DNA of 30,446 bases, taken from a virus. The notes beneath the pieces are model-generated. The model was given only the letters and a program-made list of their open reading frames with translations, was not told the origin of the DNA and searched no databases. Shown one piece after another: positions 6,905 through 16,727 of the stretch (positions are counted from its first letter, which is position 1; the number at the start of each line of letters is the position of its first letter). Both the position numbers and the translations under genes were made by a program. The stretch covers positions 1-30,446 of the IMG/VR virus record IMGVR_UViG_3300042549_006850; one strand, written 5' to 3'.

Positions 6905-9900
6905 AGTTTATAGACAATCTGACGTTTCAGAAGCGGATATATTTGGAGCAATTACACAAAGTGCCGAAAAAGCAAGTGAAAAAATACAGCTTGTTGATGC
7001 TCAAATTGTAAAGTTTGCAGAACACAGTAAAGCGTTGATGAATACAGTTGATGGAAAAACAATTGGTGGTATTAATCAAGTTATCGCTTTAAATAAAGAT
7101 TTACAGAAACAAGTAGTTACAACTACTCGATTAGAGAAGGATAAAGTAATTCATGCTAAGTTATCGAATGAAGTCGCTTCTGCTAGTGTATTATTAGGTA
7201 AAAAAGAAGTCCAAGTAAATCAACAAAAAGCAAGTTCAATTAAAAAACTATATGTTGAACAATCACAGTTAAACGAAAAGCAACGTCAAGCAAACGCACA
7301 GACAAAAGCTATTGCACAACTTCGTAATGCTGAAAAAGGTTCATTAGATGCGTTAAACGCTAAAATGAAACTTATTGAAATGGCTTACAATAAGTTGACT
7401 CCTGCTCAAATCGAAAACGAAAAAACTGGAAAACGTTATTTAGCCTCTTTAACAGCGGTTCGTGCTGAATTAGCAAAACAACAACAAGCCTACGGAAAAC
7501 ACAACATGGATGTAGGAAACTATAAAAAAGCGTTTGATGGTTTAGGATTTTCAGTTACTCAATTAGCACGTGAAATGCCAGCGTTTGCAAATAGTTTTCA
7601 AACTGGATTCATGGCAATATCGAATAACTTACCCATGTTTTTCGATGAGATACAAAAAATTAAACAAGCCAATGTTGAATTAAAAGCAAGCGGACAAGCT
7701 ACAAAAAGCGTTTTTTCTCAGGTTGGTAGTGCTATATTTTCTTTTCAATCTTTATTAAGTATTGGTGTTACATTGCTAACTGTTTACGGCGCTAAAGTTA
7801 TTGAATGGCTTAGCGGTACTGAAAAACAAAATGCTGAATTAGAAAAAATGAGAAAACACCAAAAGTTTTTAAATGAGCAAAATAATGAATATGCTGGTAG
7901 TTTAGCAAAAGAAACAAATCAAGTTATTAATCTATTAACTAGGTTAAAACAGTTAAATAAATCCTCTACAGACAGGACTAAAATACTAAATGAATTAAAT
8001 ACAAAATACGGATTTCATCTTAAAAACATGAAAAACGAATTGCTATTTCAATTATCGATAAATGAAGCTATTAATAATTATATTGCCGTATCAAAAAAAC
8101 AACTTAGTTTAAAATTAAATGAAGAATACAGAGAAAGATTATTAAAAAAGGAATTTAAAGCTTATAGGGAGTTAAATGATAAATTAAAAGAAAACGGAAA
8201 AATAAAAAACGAGTTCCTAAAAGAAGAAATTGAAAATCAAAACAAATTAAATGGATTGACTGGTGAATATAGAAAGATGAATATTGACCAAATGATTCAA
8301 TTTGACCCAACTATAGAACAAAATTACCCTGAATTAGTAGCTAAGATACGAGATGCTAGAGCAGAATATGCTAGGGTAGTAGGTGTAGAAATAAAAACTG
8401 AGGAATCACTAGAAAAGTTGCTTAAGAAGTCAGGAATAACAATTGATAAAACTACAGGTTCAATTGAAAATCAAACGAAAGCTTGGGAAGATTTAAATGT
8501 TCAACTAGAGCAGATAGATAAATTAAAAGAACACGTGGATGCTATGAAAGAATTAGCAGACCTTGATTTTACATTAGCATCTACAGCAAACGAACAAGAA
8601 ATTGATAAAGTTCTAAAAAATAGAGATAAATTAATTCAAGAACAAAAAGATGCAATTCAAAAAGGCGAACAATTAAATACTGATTTTATTGATGATAATA
8701 TCAACTATGAATTTGAGTTAAGAAAGCGTGGGATTGAAATGAATAGAAATTATAAGCTAGGAGTTTTAAAACAAGAGTTTGAAGAAGAAAAAAGATTGAG
8801 AATTGAAGCTGTAGAAAAAGAAACGGCATCTATTTTAGCGGAATTAGACAAACAAAAAGCTGAATTATTATCACAAGAAAAATTAACTACTGAGGAAAAA
8901 ATTGATATTGAGAATAAATATAATTCACAAGTATTTTACTTAGGCAAGGAACGACAAAAGAAACTAGATGATATTAACGATGCAAACATTGATAAAGATA
9001 AAATTTACAGTAAGAAAAAACAGATTATTTTATCAGAATCAAACGATGCTATAATTAAAAACGAAGAAGCTAAAAACGATAAAATAAACGATGTAAACGA
9101 TGATTTAATTGATGACCAAATTAATCAAGCTAAAAAAGTAAATGAGGAGTTATCCAATATTAGAGCAAAAGACGAGAAATCTGAAGAGGAAAGATTGAAA
9201 CGCATGGCTGAGTTCCGTAAAAACATGATTAACGAAGGTCTTGACCAATGGAAAAAAGCGAGTGAAGAACGTGAAAAGTTAATCGATAGAGAAATTTCAG
9301 CGAGCGAAAAGTTAGCAGATGATTTAAGACAACAAGCAAACAACGGAACTATACAAGCGAATGAAAGTTTAGCAGAACAGAACCGAATCACAAACGAAAA
9401 GATACAGCAAAAACAAAAAGAGCAACGTATACAACAACAAATCGAAGAAATTAAGCTATTATACAACGCTACAGAGCAATATTTACAAGCTGGTGACACT
9501 TTGCCAGTCGCTGGAAGTAAAGCGTTCTTACAAGTTAAAGGAATTAAATTCTTGGCTCAATCGTTAACTGGATTCTTTAAAGGAACAAAAAGAACAATAG
9601 GTGAAGAACTAGGAGCGCCACAATTAAGTGGTAAAGATGGTCATATTGTTCGTGTAGATGGTTCTGAAATGGTTTTCAATGGTGATTTAACTAATAAAGT
9701 GATGAGTGTAAATCCAAGCGCCACGACTGATGAAATAGTTGATACTTATGTAAAATCTAAAACATCAAACAAAGCACCTGTATTTATTCAAAATAGTACT
9801 GCAGATGAAAGATTGATAAAAGAGGTTCAGGACTTGAAAAATGTAATGAAAAATAAAACCGAGTTCACAATGCACGGGGAAAGTATTTCAAATACGTTAT

Positions 9901-9974
9901 TTCAAATCGTATCAACTGAAAAGAAAGGCGCTGATTTAATTAAAACTCGTCACATTTTTAAACGTAATTTATGA
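6891..9974 (+). CDS. Tail tape measure protein
   Basis: At 1027 residues this is the longest gene in the window. The N-terminal 230 residues are Lys/Gln-rich coiled coil. A hydrophobic segment follows (about 275-305, SLLSIGVTLLTVYGAKVIEW), then long charged helices (RIEAVEKETASILAELDKQK, KKASEEREKLIDREISASEK). The C-terminus has GFFKGTKRTIGEELG followed by GHIVRVDGSEMVFNGDL, a terminal pattern common in Bacteroidota tape measure proteins. Such proteins set tail length and pass through or into the cell envelope during DNA entry. By the lambda rule of about 0.15 nm per residue the tail would be roughly 150 nm, an estimate only. It overlaps the next gene by four bases. Confidence 0.85.
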   Translation: MAKNRVYRQSDVSEADIFGAITQSAEKASEKIQLVDAQIVKFAEHSKALMNTVDGKTIGGINQVIALNKDLQKQVVTTTRLEKDKVIHAKLSNEVASASVLLGKKEVQVNQQKASSIKKLYVEQSQLNEKQRQANAQTKAIAQLRNAEKGSLDALNAKMKLIEMAYNKLTPAQIENEKTGKRYLASLTAVRAELAKQQQAYGKHNMDVGNYKKAFDGLGFSVTQLAREMPAFANSFQTGFMAISNNLPMFFDEIQKIKQANVELKASGQATKSVFSQVGSAIFSFQSLLSIGVTLLTVYGAKVIEWLSGTEKQNAELEKMRKHQKFLNEQNNEYAGSLAKETNQVINLLTRLKQLNKSSTDRTKILNELNTKYGFHLKNMKNELLFQLSINEAINNYIAVSKKQLSLKLNEEYRERLLKKEFKAYRELNDKLKENGKIKNEFLKEEIENQNKLNGLTGEYRKMNIDQMIQFDPTIEQNYPELVAKIRDARAEYARVVGVEIKTEESLEKLLKKSGITIDKTTGSIENQTKAWEDLNVQLEQIDKLKEHVDAMKELADLDFTLASTANEQEIDKVLKNRDKLIQEQKDAIQKGEQLNTDFIDDNINYEFELRKRGIEMNRNYKLGVLKQEFEEEKRLRIEAVEKETASILAELDKQKAELLSQEKLTTEEKIDIENKYNSQVFYLGKERQKKLDDINDANIDKDKIYSKKKQIILSESNDAIIKNEEAKNDKINDVNDDLIDDQINQAKKVNEELSNIRAKDEKSEEERLKRMAEFRKNMINEGLDQWKKASEEREKLIDREISASEKLADDLRQQANNGTIQANESLAEQNRITNEKIQQKQKEQRIQQQIEEIKLLYNATEQYLQAGDTLPVAGSKAFLQVKGIKFLAQSLTGFFKGTKRTIGEELGAPQLSGKDGHIVRVDGSEMVFNGDLTNKVMSVNPSATTDEIVDTYVKSKTSNKAPVFIQNSTADERLIKEVQDLKNVMKNKTEFTMHGESISNTLFQIVSTEKKGADLIKTRHIFKRNL

Positions 9975-11707
9975 AGCATATTTTAAACGGTCAGGAAATA
10001 ACTCCAAAGGATTACACTAATATTGGTCTTGTTATTGATTACGGTGACCCTATGACACTTGTTGCTGTGAATGTTGATACAATTACATTTGTAAATGAAG
10101 CACTTGAAATAATCGACAATCATTTAAATACAATAGGCGCTCAGGAGGGAATACCGTACGACTTTGAGTTAACAAACGGTCAAGTTCTTAATTACTTCGT
10201 TGATTTTGTTGATGGAATGACTATTGAAGAGGATGAGTTTGGAGCGCTTCAATACAAATGCAAGGTAAAAAGAAGATATAGTAATGAAATATTTAAAACA
10301 CAAGCTGATGGACTTACTTTCGAGAATTTGGCATCAAATGGGGTTGCTTTTAGTTCTACTGCTGTACAAACGCCTTATGTAATAATTAAAAACAACCAAC
10401 TTGAACAAGGTCTTTCGCTTTCAATTACTTTGTATGTGATGAGTGATGCGCTTTATACAGCGATTAAAGATACCGTGTTCATGGTTCAGGAGTTTGTACA
10501 AGCTGTTGACCCTTCACCAGCGCATTTAATTGGTGCTATTGCTAAACTAGTTGCACAAATTGCTTACACAGTCGCTTTGATTATTGCAATAATTAAACTC
10601 GCTCAACAGTTGCGAGAATTAATTTTACCTAAAATTCGTTATTACTACGCTAATTCATTGCGTGATTTAATTCGATTAGGATGCCAGTATTTAGGATATG
10701 AATTACAAAGTACGTTATTAGATAGTAGACGTTTTGACTATGTTCTTCCCGTTCCCTTGATTAAGGAAAAGGAAAACATATTTGATATACTTGAAAATGA
10801 TTTAAACTTCGCTTTTAATACAACACACCCAACAAAGAGTGACACTATTAGAACACTTGGAGAAGCAATTGAAAGCGTTTTGACTACTTACAATGCTAAA
10901 ATGCTAGTTTACCAAGATGCAACAAGTGGTAATAAGATTGTAAGAATTGAACGAAGAGACTTTGTATTTAATACATTCACTTCTGGAATAACAACAGCTT
11001 TATCAATACAAGGCACTCGAAGAAATGGCTACCAATTGAATACAAACGAAATGTACAAACGTCAATATGTTAAGCTTTTGACTGACCCTAACGATATTCA
11101 TACATTCAATGATTTTGATGTTAATGATTGTGAAGATTCAACTGAACCGATTGTTGTATTAAACAAAGATTTAGTTTCAATCAAAGGATTTAACGAAGTG
11201 ATGATTCCTTTTGCATTAGGCAGTCGTAAAATGAATTTGAATTGGATTGAGAATAGATTACAAGATTTATTTGGATTTATTGATACAGTCATAAATACTT
11301 TGGGCGGTTCGTCAAACTTAGTTCAAAACATAAATGATAGGATTGGAGTTTTGCAGATTAGTGAACAATTTTTCACAAAGACGAAACTGTTATTTTTAGT
11401 TGGTGATGGCAAAGTAAGAAAACAGCCAGCGAATTACAAAGATTTAATCGGAGCGCGTGAAATTGAAACGTTATTTCATGACATTGATTTCATTGGGAAC
11501 AACTGTTTTAAAGTTTTAGAAGCTTCCGATTGTAATATTTCAGACGAACAATTCTTTTCTTTGCAATACAGTAATTATGCACCAATTAACGGGCAAAACT
11601 GCGAGTTGTTAAGGGTTGAATACTTGGATGACAAGAACCTTGCAAAAATAACTTTCAAAGAACCTAGTAATTGGGCGTTCAATTTACAAAAAAAATTAAT
11701 AAATTAG
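9971..11707 (+). CDS. Putative tail tip / baseplate hub protein
   Basis: The 578-aa protein follows the tape measure by an ATGA overlap, the usual site of distal tail (Dit) and tail-associated (Tal) proteins. The first 130 residues look like a beta-rich Dit-like domain (DYTNIGLVIDYGDPMTL, YDFELTNGQVLNYFVDFVDG). A long hydrophobic helix follows at about 184-213 (LIGAIAKLVAQIAYTVALII) and may be membrane-active during infection. The C-terminal two thirds contains TLGEAIESVLTTYNAKMLVY and GNKIVRIERRDFVF, resembling hub proteins. I did not recognise a named family. The tail-tip role is inferred from gene order. Confidence 0.5.
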   Translation: MKHILNGQEITPKDYTNIGLVIDYGDPMTLVAVNVDTITFVNEALEIIDNHLNTIGAQEGIPYDFELTNGQVLNYFVDFVDGMTIEEDEFGALQYKCKVKRRYSNEIFKTQADGLTFENLASNGVAFSSTAVQTPYVIIKNNQLEQGLSLSITLYVMSDALYTAIKDTVFMVQEFVQAVDPSPAHLIGAIAKLVAQIAYTVALIIAIIKLAQQLRELILPKIRYYYANSLRDLIRLGCQYLGYELQSTLLDSRRFDYVLPVPLIKEKENIFDILENDLNFAFNTTHPTKSDTIRTLGEAIESVLTTYNAKMLVYQDATSGNKIVRIERRDFVFNTFTSGITTALSIQGTRRNGYQLNTNEMYKRQYVKLLTDPNDIHTFNDFDVNDCEDSTEPIVVLNKDLVSIKGFNEVMIPFALGSRKMNLNWIENRLQDLFGFIDTVINTLGGSSNLVQNINDRIGVLQISEQFFTKTKLLFLVGDGKVRKQPANYKDLIGAREIETLFHDIDFIGNNCFKVLEASDCNISDEQFFSLQYSNYAPINGQNCELLRVEYLDDKNLAKITFKEPSNWAFNLQKKLIN

Positions 11708-11711
11708 CACC

Positions 11712-11909
11712 ATGGATTTCAAACAATTAGAACAACTTAGCAATCAATTGTTAGAGGGTTTGCAAACCGTTCAACACAAAGTAACTAACATTACTGATAA
11801 AGATATATTGAGCAATCCTGATTTTCAAAGAAGTAAAGAAGCGTTATATCAACAGCTTGACAATTTGAAACAAGCAACACAAATGGCAAATGATACGAGT
11901 ACTAAGTAG
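11712..11909 (+). CDS. Small helical protein, 65 aa
   Basis: The gene starts four bases after the previous stop. Its product (MDFKQLEQLSNQLLEGLQTV...) is rich in Gln, Asn and Lys and probably forms two amphipathic helices. It overlaps the next gene by 20 bases. No family recognised. Its place inside the tail operon suggests a minor structural or assembly factor. Confidence 0.6.
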   Translation: MDFKQLEQLSNQLLEGLQTVQHKVTNITDKDILSNPDFQRSKEALYQQLDNLKQATQMANDTSTK

Positions 11910-14175
11910 TGAATACGAAGATATTTTTGGGAACGTTTTAACGTTTTATCAAGCGAATTTGCTTGACCAAGTTATTTGTCGTTTTAATATCGAGTTGTCG
12001 ATTCAGTTAATTTCTAGTAACTCGCAGTTGGTTGTTGTTGGTTTAAGTCCTAACCAATTACAGTTATATTCTGGTTCATGGTTTGATTCAGGATTCCGAG
12101 TTGGTCAAACTGTTAATGTAAACGTATACGATATTTCAGGATCAATCTCAGGCACAACTTCGGCAACTGTTAGCAATATTGTTGGCGGTGTCATTGAATT
12201 ATCTAGTTTGCCTAGTGGGCTTACAAATGGACAGACATTTGATTCAGTTAATAAGATTGAGGTTGTATCAACTTCGATTTACGACCAATTGGATGCTTTA
12301 TCTAATCATGTTCAAAATGGAGTTGTTGGCAGTTCTGAATCATTGATTGATGGACAAAATACTATTTTACGTTTTGACGGTTTAAATTCAGCACCTTTAA
12401 CAACTACAATAAACGCTTATGGAGTTGGTAAATTATCAGGACAATTTGAAACATTTGGAAACTTAACTTACGATTCTATTGACGGTGGAAAAAGATACTA
12501 CACTCTCGAAATTGGAACGCATCAAAGTGGTTTGTTTGACCCTAATTCATTTCTTGGCTCGTCTTGTTATAGGCATTTTTTAAAACTTGAAGCGAGAGTA
12601 ACGCCAAGTGAGCCGTTCGGTGTTTCATCCGTTAATTATTCACTTAGTGCAAACACAGGATATTTAGACGAAGCTTATAATGTAGGAGTTGTTGATTCAG
12701 TATTGCAAGGAGTAAATATTTTAAGCGTAAACGGTGGTTTAAATTACGACCAAAGTACGAATGTTCGATTTACTGTTGAAACAAGCGCAACTGAAATACA
12801 AATAGGCGCTGTTTACGTTCCTTTAGATGATAGCTACAACCATAATAAGTACGAAAGTCAAAGTAATTTATGTATGCTTTCAGAAAGTTTTGTCCCTTTT
12901 ACAAGCACGGTATATTCATCAAAGACAAACCCAACTGGAGCAAATTACACATTAACAACTGGTGTTATTAGTGTTATTTCACCAACACAAACAGAATACC
13001 AAGTTATTTTCAATCCAAATACAGCATTTACTAATTTTATTGAGTCTCGACCTGACGGAGACAGACGTATGATAATTTGGTTTAAAGCGGGTAATGTAAA
13101 TCACACCATTTTTGATGGTCAAATGAATAAAGCCGTTAATGTATGGGGTGACTTGGAACTTGGAGATATTTGCCAATTCTTAAGACACGATGAAAACCAA
13201 ACTACACCCGTAACGGATAATTTTTTCAGCGGAATAACACGAATAACAGAGGACGATTTAGGGTATTTATTAAATTTTGTGTTTGATAAATCAATTTTCT
13301 ACAAAGAAGTAAAAGTATTCATTGAAGCGTATAAAAGCGCAACGGGTGAAAGATTCACGTTAGAAGAAGCTAGTTTCGATTTATCAGCTACACCAGTTTT
13401 TAGTGGTAAGCAATTGATCGACTTACAGCTAGGTGTTAGTAATAATTTACCTACAACAAGCGCAAAAAAACAGGCTTTTTTAATCAATGATGATGCTTTA
13501 GTTGATACTATTTCGGAATACGGTGTGCGTTTGTATTATCCGTTCTTATTAAAATGGCAATATTGGAATATTCAAAGCGGTGTTAATGCTGATTTCTTCC
13601 CATTTAAAGGTCAAGATTGGTTCACATACGATGATTTAAGCGGGTGGAATATTCAGATAACTACACAAGCGATTACAGACAACGATAAAACGTTTAGTTT
13701 TTCAAATCCTATTACGATTAGAACTTATGAAGATTCGCCATTCATTAACCATGAATTAAGTTATCATTTATTAGACGGAACACAAGTGACTTCATTTATC
13801 GATGGTGAGATAATGGAAATTCGTGCAAAATGGACTGATATTTTTACATTGGATGGAATTGATATGTATGGAACAATTACAATTGAACCCGAGGAATCAA
13901 ACCCACGTTTTTTAATTTCAACTAAGGTTCCAACGGATTTCGATGTTAATAATCCATTACAACCAATTACAGGCGATTTAGCTACAGTTACACTTTTAGC
14001 AAGTAATTCTGTACAAGTTAGTTGTTATATTGATTGTAATAAACTAGATTTGTCAAAAAATGTAAGTGTTGGAGCGTTTATTGCATTAAATCCAGCTGGT
14101 GTAAGTGAATTTATATTACAAGAAGATGATTTCTTGTTACTTCAAGAAGATAATAATAAATTAATTTTAGAATAA
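11890..14175 (+). CDS. Large tail/baseplate structural protein
   Basis: This 761-aa protein begins MIRVLSSEYEDIFGNVLTFY, is beta-rich throughout, and ends in QEDDFLLLQEDNNKLILE, an unusual acidic repetitive tail. The Ser/Thr/Gly-rich sequence with many short strands (VGQTVNVNVYDISGSISGTT, TNPTGANYTLTTGVISVISP) fits a multi-domain baseplate or adsorption protein. No enzyme motif is visible. Its tail location and size suggest a baseplate upper protein or a side-fibre anchor in this phage type. The start overlaps the preceding small ORF, and the following gene starts directly after its stop. Not a named family to me. Confidence 0.5.
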   Translation: MIRVLSSEYEDIFGNVLTFYQANLLDQVICRFNIELSIQLISSNSQLVVVGLSPNQLQLYSGSWFDSGFRVGQTVNVNVYDISGSISGTTSATVSNIVGGVIELSSLPSGLTNGQTFDSVNKIEVVSTSIYDQLDALSNHVQNGVVGSSESLIDGQNTILRFDGLNSAPLTTTINAYGVGKLSGQFETFGNLTYDSIDGGKRYYTLEIGTHQSGLFDPNSFLGSSCYRHFLKLEARVTPSEPFGVSSVNYSLSANTGYLDEAYNVGVVDSVLQGVNILSVNGGLNYDQSTNVRFTVETSATEIQIGAVYVPLDDSYNHNKYESQSNLCMLSESFVPFTSTVYSSKTNPTGANYTLTTGVISVISPTQTEYQVIFNPNTAFTNFIESRPDGDRRMIIWFKAGNVNHTIFDGQMNKAVNVWGDLELGDICQFLRHDENQTTPVTDNFFSGITRITEDDLGYLLNFVFDKSIFYKEVKVFIEAYKSATGERFTLEEASFDLSATPVFSGKQLIDLQLGVSNNLPTTSAKKQAFLINDDALVDTISEYGVRLYYPFLLKWQYWNIQSGVNADFFPFKGQDWFTYDDLSGWNIQITTQAITDNDKTFSFSNPITIRTYEDSPFINHELSYHLLDGTQVTSFIDGEIMEIRAKWTDIFTLDGIDMYGTITIEPEESNPRFLISTKVPTDFDVNNPLQPITGDLATVTLLASNSVQVSCYIDCNKLDLSKNVSVGAFIALNPAGVSEFILQEDDFLLLQEDNNKLILE

Positions 14176-15000
14176 ATGGCTGATAGTAAAGTAAGTGCTT
14201 TAGCGTTAGAAGCAACAACAACAAGCGCTAGTGATTGGATGTATATTGCATCTTTCAACGGTACAACATGGGATTCAAAGAAAATTAAACCTGATAATGT
14301 AGGTGGTAAAAACTTTGCAAACGCAAATCTAACTTTAACGGGCAATCGTTCACATGATGGAGATTCAAACCGTATGACAATGGCGAAATTTAAAGATTTC
14401 ACATTCGAAACGTTTATCGCTCCGACAATTGGTTTAGCTTCTTTAAATTTCAATGGTTACGGTAGTTTAATAAGTGACGAAACACACGCTTTTAACTCTG
14501 ATAACGGAGTTACTATGAAAATGTTTGGCGATAACTCATCTCGTTTCTATGGTGCTGTTACAATGGAAGCTACAACACCAATTTATTTTGGTGCATCAAC
14601 TCAGGGTATTAATAAAAACAGTTCTGCAAATGCAGTACGTATATTTAAAAGTGGTTCAGGGGATTGGACTTTCGGCTGGAACTTTGCGGAACTTCGTGCG
14701 TTTGGTACATTTGCGAGTGATTCAATCGAAATTAACAACGACAATAGTGAGTCGTATTTTACTCAAATTGATACAAACACGGGTAGAAAGTGGAAGTTCG
14801 GACATAAGTCTAGTGATGGCTCAATACGTGGTATGATTGGAGGCGGTTTAGTTGATACGGAAATTGTAAGCATTGACAAGAATGATGGAATGTTTAAACT
14901 TTCATTAGGATTAATGAAACTGACTGGAATACCAACTTCGAGTGCTGGACTTGCAAGCGGAACAGTTTGGAATGATTCAGGAACATTAAAAATAGTATAA
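14176..15000 (+). CDS. Tail fibre-like protein with WNDSGTLKIV terminus
   Basis: The 274-aa protein starts MADSKVSALALEATTTSASD, an opening shared by many phage fibre proteins. The C-terminus is GIPTSSAGLASGTVWNDSGT followed by LKIV. That pattern (LPTS..GL..G.(L/V)WNDSGTL+I) is a recurring terminal motif of tail fibre and baseplate proteins in diverse phages. The middle is Asn/Ser/Gly-rich and beta-structured (AVRIFKSGSGDWTFGWNFAE). It probably forms part of a host-binding or peripheral fibre, most likely trimeric by analogy. The gene follows the baseplate gene with no gap. Confidence 0.6.
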   Translation: MADSKVSALALEATTTSASDWMYIASFNGTTWDSKKIKPDNVGGKNFANANLTLTGNRSHDGDSNRMTMAKFKDFTFETFIAPTIGLASLNFNGYGSLISDETHAFNSDNGVTMKMFGDNSSRFYGAVTMEATTPIYFGASTQGINKNSSANAVRIFKSGSGDWTFGWNFAELRAFGTFASDSIEINNDNSESYFTQIDTNTGRKWKFGHKSSDGSIRGMIGGGLVDTEIVSIDKNDGMFKLSLGLMKLTGIPTSSAGLASGTVWNDSGTLKIV

Positions 15001-15016
15001 TTAAATAAAACATAAA

Positions 15017-15409
15017 ATGGCAGTAAGAACAATACAACCGCAATTAATTAATGCACAATTAAAAATTTCAGATATAGTATATTTTGAGATTGACCCAAAT
15101 GAATGGGGTGCAACAAAAGTAAATACTGAAAACGGAGAAGTTGACGTTTATCAATTTACATTACATGAATATTCATTAGATGTAAACGGCAATAGAAAAC
15201 AAATTATGTCTTTTCCAATATTATACAGACGTGTCGGTTTAACAATTCCTGCTTTGGGCGGTGCAAATGTTATAGATATTTTAGAAAATGCAGATGATAA
15301 TATCATTTTAGAGATCGACCGTGTTAATAAAATTCCTTTTAGTCCAAATCGTATTCAAAATATACGTTATTGGGATTTAACAGCTAGTGGTTTAGAAAAA
15401 GTAGTTTAA
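15017..15409 (+). CDS. Unknown tail-module protein, 130 aa
   Basis: A compact, likely all-beta protein (MAVRTIQPQLINAQLKISDI, YQFTLHEYSLDVNGNRKQIM, SFPILYRRVGLTIPALGGAN). No family recognised. It follows the fibre gene by 16 bases and precedes the next gene by one base, so it is probably a small baseplate or fibre-associated component. Confidence 0.55.
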   Translation: MAVRTIQPQLINAQLKISDIVYFEIDPNEWGATKVNTENGEVDVYQFTLHEYSLDVNGNRKQIMSFPILYRRVGLTIPALGGANVIDILENADDNIILEIDRVNKIPFSPNRIQNIRYWDLTASGLEKVV

Positions 15410-15410
15410 C

Positions 15411-16253
15411 ATGGCTTACGCACTTGAAGAACGAGTAAAAGATGTTGTTAAGGTTGTAAAATTGCCTTCAATGTACACACGCCAAAATAGAGGTGCGGAT
15501 GAGTGTTACTGTAAGTTTGATGTATTTGGAAGTGAAACAAACGACCCTGAAAAGAAAATGTACACAAGTGCATGGATTAAGGATGCTCAGGAGGTTAGTT
15601 TTGTTTTAGTTAGACCGAACGATGTTGAGGTTATTTTGACCGCTTTACCATTCGTAAACGATGAAGATGCACTTTACACAACTGTAGACTGGTCAAATAT
15701 CATTGACTTATACGGAATTGGATGTTATCAAATAAGAATTGATTTCTTAATTTCAGGAATTGAAGATTCGTTTATTTGGGGTAATTACAATTTATTCAAC
15801 TACGATTTACAGCGATTGAACCACAAGGTTATGATTACAAGTATTTTCGATTCATTCCAAACGTTTGAAAATATTAATTTCAAAGATACTAAAATAAAAG
15901 ATTCACTTTGTTTCAATGGTTGGTTTGGGAATTCACAAGATGGAATGTTAGTTGAAAACTTAGTTTATAATAACCGTGAAACTCGCAAATCATTTAGAGA
16001 ATCAATTGTTGAATACGAATTAACGTGTCAAACAGAAAGTGAGTGTATTGTAAATAAATTACGTGAACAGCATCTATTGAATGAAAATGAAATGTATGTA
16101 AACGATTACAATGCTTTCAATCATAATCAATATTTAAACACGGCTGTAATTGTTGCAGAAAGTCCGAAAGCTACTTATAATCATCCGAAAGCTAGTATCA
16201 CTGTAAAAGTAGAAGATAAATTCAAAAATAAACGTTCTAAATTTACTAAATAA
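15411..16253 (+). CDS. Putative baseplate/tail protein, 280 aa
   Basis: The protein starts MAYALEERVKDVVKVVKLPS and has a cysteine at the start of a beta-rich core (GADECYCKFDVFGSETNDPE) plus an aromatic middle (FIWGNYNLFNYDLQRLNHKV). The segment YNNRETRKSFRESIVEYELT recurs in my memory of tail proteins from Bacteroidota phages, but this is not verified. It ends in a basic tail (VEDKFKNKRSKFTK). The stop codon shares one base with the next start. A structural role in the baseplate is inferred from position. Confidence 0.5.
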   Translation: MAYALEERVKDVVKVVKLPSMYTRQNRGADECYCKFDVFGSETNDPEKKMYTSAWIKDAQEVSFVLVRPNDVEVILTALPFVNDEDALYTTVDWSNIIDLYGIGCYQIRIDFLISGIEDSFIWGNYNLFNYDLQRLNHKVMITSIFDSFQTFENINFKDTKIKDSLCFNGWFGNSQDGMLVENLVYNNRETRKSFRESIVEYELTCQTESECIVNKLREQHLLNENEMYVNDYNAFNHNQYLNTAVIVAESPKATYNHPKASITVKVEDKFKNKRSKFTK

Positions 16254-16696
16254 TGCCACAAAATACGCTTATAACAACAGATTTAACACTAAACTCATTA
16301 TCGAATGTTGGTGGGAATTTCACAGCTAAATGGAACGGTAAAACGAGTTTACAGCCTATTGGAACGGTTACAGGATTAGTCACGCTTCAATATTCAAACG
16401 ATAATTTAAACTATTTTGATTTAAGTGGTTATGTTGGTGTTAGTCCTATCACTCCTATTGTTTTGGATTCTGTTGATTGGGCGTTTTACAGATTTAAGGT
16501 TCATACCGTTGGAACTGGAACAGTTAAATGGTCGGTTGCTGGAAGTGAAGTTGTTGTAAGTGGTGGTGGAGGTTCGTCTTCATTGACATTATACGGATTA
16601 TCTACAAATGACTTTAATAATGAGTATAAATCACAGTTGGATAATTTAGACCAAACATTTTTAAATATTTCATACATTAATTCATTAATTTTATGA
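16253..16696 (+). CDS. Putative fibre/adsorption protein with short C-terminal tether
   Basis: This 147-aa protein has one beta-sandwich-like domain (about 15-100: GGNFTAKWNGKTSLQPIGTV, LDSVDWAFYRFKVHTVGTGT), a Gly/Ser linker, and a fibre-type segment GLSTNDFNNEYKSQLDNLD. The latter resembles the phage fibre motif with LSTNDF...LKxKLD. The last residues, YINSLIL, resemble the end of the next protein (FINTLILG), and the DNA is similar there too. The likely role is a small accessory adsorption protein. No named family. Confidence 0.5.
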   Translation: MPQNTLITTDLTLNSLSNVGGNFTAKWNGKTSLQPIGTVTGLVTLQYSNDNLNYFDLSGYVGVSPITPIVLDSVDWAFYRFKVHTVGTGTVKWSVAGSEVVVSGGGGSSSLTLYGLSTNDFNNEYKSQLDNLDQTFLNISYINSLIL

Positions 16697-16727
16697 TTTT
16701 AAATTACTTTTACAAAAAATATTGCAA

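Noticed and set aside
9125-9499. Open 124-codon frame on the minus strand
   Set aside because: It lies wholly inside the tape measure gene, and its low-complexity Ser/Cys/Phe-rich product is what antisense of Lys/Glu-rich coiled coil gives.
14142-14453. Minus-strand frame of 103 codons near the fibre gene
   Set aside because: It is antisense to the 14176-15000 fibre gene, has no promoter or family, and the sense protein is clearly the real one.
14525-14836. Plus-strand frame of 103 codons within the fibre gene
   Set aside because: Alternate frame of a gene with recognised fibre C-terminus; the product has no sensible composition.
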